A DNA stretch of 64,000 nucleotides. Source: DATEPR01 sp036273855. GTDB taxonomy: Bacteria > Actinomycetota > Actinomycetes > Mycobacteriales > Pseudonocardiaceae. Within the stretch, counting starts at the first letter, position 1, and the number at the start of each line of letters is the position of its first letter. Of the stretch, positions 59,094 through 64,000 are shown in pieces. The notes beneath the pieces are model-generated. The model was not told the DNA's origin. It worked only from the letters and a program-made list of their open reading frames with translations, and searched no databases. The stretch covers positions 62,001 to 126,000 of the forward strand of contig DASUGU010000077.1 of assembly GCA_036273855.1 (NCBI GenBank). Direction: 5' to 3'. The position numbers were made by a program, and so were the translations under genes.

Positions 59094-60800
59094 TCAGCTT
59101 TCCGCTGACATGGCGGCGAGCTCCGCGTCCACCTTCTTCTGGTGTTCCGCGAGGTCCTGCAATGCCTTGCGCCGGCTCCACCGACCGCTCATCACGAAGA
59201 TCAACGGTATGAAGACGACCTGGCCCCCGATGCAGACCCACCACCAACTCTGCCACTGACCGGGTGTCGAACGCGAGGCTTGTTCAACTTCGGTTCCGTG
59301 CGTCTGGAGAAACGCCAGGTCAGCCTTGGGGACGGCGGCCGCGGCCTGGAGTCGTTGGGTGGCGGTCGCCTGGTCGACGTTGAGCTTCTGGGCGATTTCG
59401 CCGATCGCGGTGACGGCCGCGGCCTGGTCGGCGGGTGTCGCGTTCAGTGTCGCCAGCGTCTTCGGGTCGATGGCGCTGATGGTGGCCAGTTCCGGCGCGT
59501 ACTTCGCGGACAGCGTGGCGACCTGGGTGCCGTACTGCACCAGAGGTGTCACCGAACTGACCACGAACGGCAGCAGGAAGATCGAGATGGCCACGACGGC
59601 CCGGATGATCCAGCCCCAGACCGCGAGACCGGTGGCGGTCAGTGCCGGGTTGCGCTGCTCCACCGTCTCGGTGAAGCTCGCCATCCACGGCGCGTACGCG
59701 ATGCCCATGAACACGGCCAGCAGGCTGATGAGCACCACGAACGTGTAGTAGCCGGTCTGCGGATGGGTGGCCCGCATGAGGAACAGGATCGACATCACGA
59801 TCGCGCCCACCGCGCCCACCACCATGAACGGTTTGCGGACCTTCATCTTGTCCGACACCACTCCCACGATGATCAACGCCACGGCGTCGAAGGCCCAGAA
59901 CCAGTTCCCGATGCCGTTGGCCTGGGACAGGCTGAAGCCGAAGATCGTGGTGAAGTAGATCGTGAAGAACCCGACCGCGGTGTAGTAGAGGATCAGGAAC
60001 ACCGCGATGGCGAACGCCGAACCGATGATGTTGACGTGCATCATCTGCCGCCACGGCCGGCTGGTGTCCACGGACACGCCGGACGCCTTGGCCTCCACCA
60101 GTGCCCGGTCCCTGATGCTCACCATCAACTGGTCGCGCAGGTTCGGCGAGAGCTCACGCAGACCGAACAGGGCGATGACGAAGACCACCAGGCCGACGAT
60201 GCCGCAGATGAGGAACTGGTCCTGCCAGCGCGGCAGGGCGCCCAGCGTGTGACTGGACACTTCGGACACCACGAGGCTGCCCACCACCGGACCGAGCGTC
60301 CAGAAGCCCATCGCCGAGGCGCGACCCAACTGCGGGGAGAAGTCACGGACCAGAGCCGGCGTCGCCACCAGGATGATGCCCTCGACGAACGCGACCAGAA
60401 CCGAGACGAGCCCGAACACGAAGGCGTTGGGGGCGTTCGGGATACCGAACGCGATGAGCAGCCCGGTGACGAGCAGGCCGTAGGTCACCATGTTCGCCCG
60501 ACCCCACCGGTCGGCCAGACCGGCCAGCAGCGACGAGAAGGCGCCGATGGCGCTGCCCACCACGGTGATGTTCACGTAGAACGTGAAGCTCATGTTGTAG
60601 TCGGCGATGATGGCCGGACTGACCGCGCCACCGACGTACAGCTCGTAGTACAGGATGATGGTCGCCAGCACGACGATGGCGAGGTACCAGTACCGCCGTC
60701 CTGTGTTCGGGTAGTGGTTGAGCCTGCGGTCCCAGAACAACCGGTATAACGGGTTGCCCGGTTGCGCGTGTTCGGCTTCGACGGGGATGACTGCGGCCAT
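59094..60800 (-). CDS. MFS transporter with extended extracytoplasmic segment
   Basis: A 568-residue major-facilitator transporter with about 12 helices. Motif A-like GLADRWGRANM lies between helices 2 and 3 and VSDKMKVRKPF in the second half. An insertion of about 90 residues (approximately 424-515) rich in Ala/Gln/Thr separates the last two helices. It would lie outside the membrane, where it could meet the binding protein encoded downstream. The N-terminus is cytoplasmic. ATG 60800 follows AGGAGG. Substrate unknown; a divergent acyl-CoA ligase suggests a carboxylate. Confidence 0.88.
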   Translation of the reverse strand: MAAVIPVEAEHAQPGNPLYRLFWDRRLNHYPNTGRRYWYLAIVVLATIILYYELYVGGAVSPAIIADYNMSFTFYVNITVVGSAIGAFSSLLAGLADRWGRANMVTYGLLVTGLLIAFGIPNAPNAFVFGLVSVLVAFVEGIILVATPALVRDFSPQLGRASAMGFWTLGPVVGSLVVSEVSSHTLGALPRWQDQFLICGIVGLVVFVIALFGLRELSPNLRDQLMVSIRDRALVEAKASGVSVDTSRPWRQMMHVNIIGSAFAIAVFLILYYTAVGFFTIYFTTIFGFSLSQANGIGNWFWAFDAVALIIVGVVSDKMKVRKPFMVVGAVGAIVMSILFLMRATHPQTGYYTFVVLISLLAVFMGIAYAPWMASFTETVEQRNPALTATGLAVWGWIIRAVVAISIFLLPFVVSSVTPLVQYGTQVATLSAKYAPELATISAIDPKTLATLNATPADQAAAVTAIGEIAQKLNVDQATATQRLQAAAAVPKADLAFLQTHGTEVEQASRSTPGQWQSWWWVCIGGQVVFIPLIFVMSGRWSRRKALQDLAEHQKKVDAELAAMSAES

Positions 60801-60985
60801 GCCGCCTCCTTCGGAGGAGGAAACACGGCCTTCCGGCCACCGGGGGAACCGGCTTCGTCGGCGGTCGGTCGGCCGTGGCCGTCGCATGGCATCGGCTGCC
60901 ACATCTGTCAGGCCGCCCGTAACGGGGGAGCCGGAACTCGTGCGCGACGCCGGTGTCCGCAACGATATGGTGGGGGTAGGTCACT

Positions 60986-61001
60986 AGTACGCCCACGTAC
61001 T
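60986..61001. promoter_or_regulatory. Candidate TetR operator
   Basis: AGTACG-CCCA-CGTACT, a perfect 6-bp inverted repeat, 17 bases before the TetR start codon and 185 bases before the divergent MFS start. The placement fits autoregulation and control of the transporter operon. Confidence 0.55.
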
Positions 61002-61018
61002 TTAGAGGCAGTATCACA

Positions 61019-61702
61019 GTGGTACAAGAGGGTTCGCTGGCCAGGACACATGGCAAAGCCCCTGGGCTCCCCAGGGGTCGCTCGAGCCTGCCCCAGTCCG
61101 CGGTCCGAGCCGCCCAGCGCCAGCGGTTGCTGGCCGCCGCGATCGCCGCCGTCGCCGAATCCGGTTACCAGTCCGTGACTGTCGCCGACATGGTCCGGCG
61201 GGCCAAGGTGTCCCGAGCGGCGTTCTACGTCCACTTCGCGGACAAGGAGGACTGCTTCCTGGCGGCGACCCGGCACGGCGGCCTCCTACTGGTGGACGCC
61301 GTGGTGACGGCGACCAGGGGCGTGCCGGCGGACGCGCCCCCGGAGGACCTGCTGCGCGCCGGCTGCCGCGCGTTCCTGGGTTTCCTGGCCGGCGAACCCG
61401 CGTTCGCGCGGGTGTTCTACATCGACATGCCGGCCGCCGGTGCCGGCGCGGTCGCCCGGATGGACGCCGCGCAACACCGATTCGCCGAACTGAACAGGGA
61501 ATGGCACGAACGGGCCAGAACGCGCTGTCCGGAATGGCCTGAACTGCCCTACGACGCCTATCTCGGGCTGTCCGGCGCCACCACCGAACTGGTCAGCGTC
61601 CGCGTGCGGCACGGGAGAACGGCCGAACTACCCGAACTGGAGGACACGCTCGTCGCTCTGCACCTGGCCGTGATGGCCGGGCACGCATGGGAGTCAAGGT
61701 AG
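61019..61702 (+). CDS. TetR-family transcriptional regulator
   Basis: A 227-residue repressor. The N-terminal HTH (about residues 30-85: LLAAAIAAVAESGYQSVTVA then KVSRAAFYVHFADKEDCF) is typical TetR. The C-terminal ligand domain (about 90-220) is helical and of normal length. GTG 61019 is the furthest in-frame start available and lies just after the palindrome; no good ribosome site is visible. It is divergent from the MFS/binding-protein pair and precedes an acyl-CoA ligase, so it probably responds to that pathway's acyl ligand. Confidence 0.9.
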   Translation: MVQEGSLARTHGKAPGLPRGRSSLPQSAVRAAQRQRLLAAAIAAVAESGYQSVTVADMVRRAKVSRAAFYVHFADKEDCFLAATRHGGLLLVDAVVTATRGVPADAPPEDLLRAGCRAFLGFLAGEPAFARVFYIDMPAAGAGAVARMDAAQHRFAELNREWHERARTRCPEWPELPYDAYLGLSGATTELVSVRVRHGRTAELPELEDTLVALHLAVMAGHAWESR

Positions 61703-61728
61703 GACACGTCGGACGGGAGAGGACTGGG

Positions 61729-63270
61729 ATGGGCGAACACAACCTGGCCAGGCAGGCGGAGCGGCAAACCGACCGGCTCGGCGACTTCGACTCGCTGTTC
61801 TTCGAGGGCACCTGGTGGTCCACCGGCACCCTGGCCGACCGCGCCGCCAGGCTGGCCAACGGGCTGATCGCCCAGGGCGTCGGTCCCGGTGACCGGGTCG
61901 TCGTGCTGATGGCCAACTGTCCGGAAGTGACCATGACGTACACCGCGCTGTGGCGGGCGGGCGCGGTCATCACCCCGGTCATCTTCCTGGTGAGCGAGAA
62001 GGAACTGCACAACGTCCTGGCCGACTCCGGTGCGGTCGCCGTGGTCACCACGCCGGAGTTCCTGCCGAAGGTCAACGCGGCCCTGGAGGGCGTGTCGACG
62101 GTCAAGTTCGTGGTACTGGCCGGTGCCGGCGACGCGACGTCCACGGTCCCGGTGTTCGAGCACGCCGAACTGTCGGCGGGCGACCCGGGTTCGATCGTCG
62201 ACCGCGCCGACGACGACCTCGCCGCCCTGCTCTACACCGGCGGCACCACCGGCCGGTCCAAGGGCGTGCCGCTGACCCACGCCAACCTGTTCTGGTGCGG
62301 ATCGTCGTCCCGGGAGGCGTCCGAGTCGCCGGAGGAGGACCTGAACAGCACGCTGCTGCCGCTGCCCCTGGCGCACGCCTACGGCCTGCTGGTCACCTGC
62401 ATCGGCATGCACCAGCCCAAGCCGCACCAGAGCGTGCTGATGCGCTGGTTCGACGCGGCAGGCTGGGTCAAGCTGGCCGCCGAGCACAAGATCAGCCGCA
62501 GCGCGCTGGTCCCGTCGATGATCCAGATGCTCCTCGCCCAGCCGCTGGAGGAGGCCGACCTGTCCGCGCTGACCGCCGTCTCGTCCGGTGCCGCGCCGCT
62601 GGCCGCCGACGTGCGGGACGAGTTCGAGGCCAGGGTGCCCGGCGTGACCGTGTACGAGGGCTACGGCTGCACCGAGTCCGCGTCCATCATCTCCTCGACG
62701 CCACTGGGCAAGCGGCGCAAGGGCAGCGTCGGCATCCCGGTGCCCGGCTGCGAGGTCACCATCCGCGACGAGCAGGACAACGAGCTGCCCGCCGGCACCG
62801 ACGGCGAGATCTGTGTCCGCTCGCCGGGCGTGATGTCCGGCTACTGGCACGCGCCCGACGTGACCGCCTCGACCCTGGTCGGCGGCTGGCTGCACACCGG
62901 CGACATCGGGCACGCGGACGACGACGGCTACCTCTACGTCGTGGACCGCAAGAAGGACCTCATCATCCGTGGCGGGTTCAACGTGTACCCGAGGGACGTC
63001 GAGGACGTCCTGCTCGCCCACCCCGCGGTGGCCATGGCGGCCGTGGTCGGCAGGCCGGACACGCGGCTGGGCGAGGAGGTCGTCGCGTTCGTGTCGCTGC
63101 GGTCGGGTGTCGACACGACCCAGGACGAGCTGACCGCGTTCGCCAAGGAGCGGCTGGCCGCCAACAAGTACCCGAGAGAGATCCGGATCGTCGAGCAGGT
63201 GCCGCTGACCAGCGTCGGCAAGCTGGACCGCAAGCGGTTGCGCGACCTGGTGCGCCAGCGGGACGCATGA
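61729..63270 (+). CDS. Acyl-CoA ligase (AMP-forming, long/aromatic acid type)
   Basis: A 513-residue ANL-superfamily ligase. P-loop LLYTGGTTGRSKGVPLTH, A5 motif YEGYGCTES, A7 WLHTGDIGHADDDGY, hinge VVDRKKDLIIRGGFNVYP, and catalytic lysine near residue 498 in TSVGKLDRKRL. It converts a free carboxylic acid to its CoA thioester with ATP. The specificity pocket cannot be read from sequence. ATG 61729 has GGGAGAGGA five bases upstream; ATG 61687 would overlap tetR. It lies 26 bases after tetR. Confidence 0.93.
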   Translation: MGEHNLARQAERQTDRLGDFDSLFFEGTWWSTGTLADRAARLANGLIAQGVGPGDRVVVLMANCPEVTMTYTALWRAGAVITPVIFLVSEKELHNVLADSGAVAVVTTPEFLPKVNAALEGVSTVKFVVLAGAGDATSTVPVFEHAELSAGDPGSIVDRADDDLAALLYTGGTTGRSKGVPLTHANLFWCGSSSREASESPEEDLNSTLLPLPLAHAYGLLVTCIGMHQPKPHQSVLMRWFDAAGWVKLAAEHKISRSALVPSMIQMLLAQPLEEADLSALTAVSSGAAPLAADVRDEFEARVPGVTVYEGYGCTESASIISSTPLGKRRKGSVGIPVPGCEVTIRDEQDNELPAGTDGEICVRSPGVMSGYWHAPDVTASTLVGGWLHTGDIGHADDDGYLYVVDRKKDLIIRGGFNVYPRDVEDVLLAHPAVAMAAVVGRPDTRLGEEVVAFVSLRSGVDTTQDELTAFAKERLAANKYPREIRIVEQVPLTSVGKLDRKRLRDLVRQRDA

Positions 63271-63316
63271 GGGCAAGCGGGGGACCGGTCGCGTCGTGGT
63301 GTGTCACCATGGCTTC

Positions 63317-64000
63317 GTGACCGGTTCCCTGCCAACGAACGGCACACCTGACCAACCGGGCGTAGCCGGGTCGGTGACCGGCGAATGGGTCGAGGTCTAC
63401 CCACCGGACGGCGAACCGGCGGAACCGGACGAGCCGGCCATCGATCCCGAACCGAGATCCAGGATCGGCCCGGTGGCCACCGGCCTGTTCGGCGCCGCCC
63501 TGCTGCTGGTGCTGCTCGGCTCGGTCCTGCCGCTGTTCCGGGCCGCCGAGCGGGTCACCTTCCAGGTGGTCGACTCACTGACCGTGTCGGCCTGGCGGTT
63601 CACGTCCAGCAGCCTGGGCCCGGCCCGGCCGCTGACCACGCACACCGCACCCACGCCGGTGCCGCTGGGCTACCCACTGGTGATCGCCGGCCTGCTGCTG
63701 GTCGCGGCGGCCGGCCTCGGCCTGCGGTCCGGGTGGCGGCCCGCGTCGCTGCGCCCGGCCAAGCTGGTCGGCGTCGTCGCGGCCACGTTCCTGGTCGGGC
63801 TGGTGTTCGCGCTGGGCATGTTCGAGGTCGCCTGGCGGACGCTGCTCAGCTCGGCCGCCGACGGCGCGGACGACGGCGGTGGCCTGCTGGCCATCCCCGG
63901 CCAGGGCTTCTGGGTGCTGGTGGTGGCGGCACTGGCCGCGATCGCCGCCGCCGTGCTGACCTTCCGGATCCGGCCGGTCGAACCGGTCCCGGCCGGTGGC
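63317..64000 (+). CDS. Multi-pass membrane protein, truncated by the window edge
   Basis: An open frame of 228 codons from GTG 63317 to the last base, without a stop. The cytoplasmic N-terminus is Pro/Glu-rich (about 1-50). Four membrane segments follow (approximately 53-74, 118-136, 149-168, 197-216). The end of the gene lies outside. No family recognised. Third-position G+C is very high, as in real genes here. No clear ribosome site precedes GTG, so a downstream start is possible. Confidence 0.7.
   Translation, partial: MTGSLPTNGTPDQPGVAGSVTGEWVEVYPPDGEPAEPDEPAIDPEPRSRIGPVATGLFGAALLLVLLGSVLPLFRAAERVTFQVVDSLTVSAWRFTSSSLGPARPLTTHTAPTPVPLGYPLVIAGLLLVAAAGLGLRSGWRPASLRPAKLVGVVAATFLVGLVFALGMFEVAWRTLLSSAADGADDGGGLLAIPGQGFWVLVVAALAAIAAAVLTFRIRPVEPVPAGG

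Noticed and set aside
61558..63276. 572-codon minus-strand frame opposite the acyl-CoA ligase
   Set aside because: Antisense shadow of a clearly recognisable ANL ligase; composition is rich in Arg/Gln/Val with no motif.

Overview
The window is about 70% G+C, with many GTG starts, ATGA/GTGA start-stop overlaps, a type VII secretion gene, a complete mce locus, ECF sigma/anti-sigma genes, a Cvn-type conservon and XRE/DUF397 pairs. This points to an actinomycete chromosome, most likely a Pseudonocardiaceae-like organism (inference from gene content). I saw no rRNA, tRNA, CRISPR array or insertion sequence.

Region by region. (1) 0-2.2 kb: eccB (type VII secretion) coupled to a LuxR-type response regulator. 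(2) 2.2-5.4 kb: a tightly overlapped redox operon of a small membrane protein, ApbE flavin transferase, di-heme-type membrane cytochrome, NuoF-like flavoprotein and 3Fe-4S-type ferredoxin. It is followed by csoR with a clear CsoR operator. (3) 6-10.4 kb: M20 metallopeptidase and amidohydrolase, a PucR-type regulator, and a frameshifted partial copy of that regulator. (4) 10.4-22.9 kb, minus strand: a complete mce lipid-import operon (mceG, two YrbE permeases, mceA-F, two Mce-associated proteins) led by a DUF6801-like exported protein. Next to it lie two paralogous exported proteins (23.3-24.7 kb). A 23-bp element occurs upstream of both groups.

(5) 25.3-28.8 kb: MFS exporter divergent from an HTH/MmyB-like regulator over a palindrome, a Thr/Pro-rich exported protein, and a Big_2 pseudogene. 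(6) 28.8-32.6 kb: L-serine dehydratase, a small protein with a C-terminal YxxxD motif, a DUF3558-type lipoprotein, and a TrpRS resembling the TrpRS II type. (7) 33.1-35.7 kb: a membrane-anchored unknown, an XRE-DUF5753/DUF397 pair, and a small cassette ending in another XRE protein. (8) 35.7-45.3 kb: myo-inositol catabolism and uptake (iolE, iolC, ABC importer, iolB, iolD, DUF2891) with a divergent iolG-like dehydrogenase. (9) 45.3-48.8 kb: HpnB-like glycosyltransferase, a hypothetical protein, an alpha/beta hydrolase and Ku, then a G+C-rich tandem-repeat tract (48.8-49.3 kb).

(10) 49.4-53.3 kb: ECF sigma factor with zinc-finger anti-sigma, a divergent relative of that anti-sigma lacking the zinc finger, a small membrane protein, and a Ser/Thr kinase. 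(11) 53.3-57.4 kb, minus: conservon cvnA-B-C-D. (12) 57.7-63.3 kb: an MFS transporter followed by a lone periplasmic-binding-type protein, with divergent TetR regulator and acyl-CoA ligase. A membrane-protein gene runs off the right edge.

How the genes work together: several self-contained modules can be read. These are inositol import and breakdown to the 2-deoxy-5-keto-gluconate-6-phosphate stage, Mce lipid import, a membrane-spanning electron-transfer chain, amide/peptide hydrolysis with a PucR regulator, and a probable carboxylate uptake/activation unit (MFS + binding protein + CoA ligase + TetR). The two most unusual assemblies are the ApbE/cytochrome/NuoF-like/ferredoxin operon and the MFS plus binding-protein pair.
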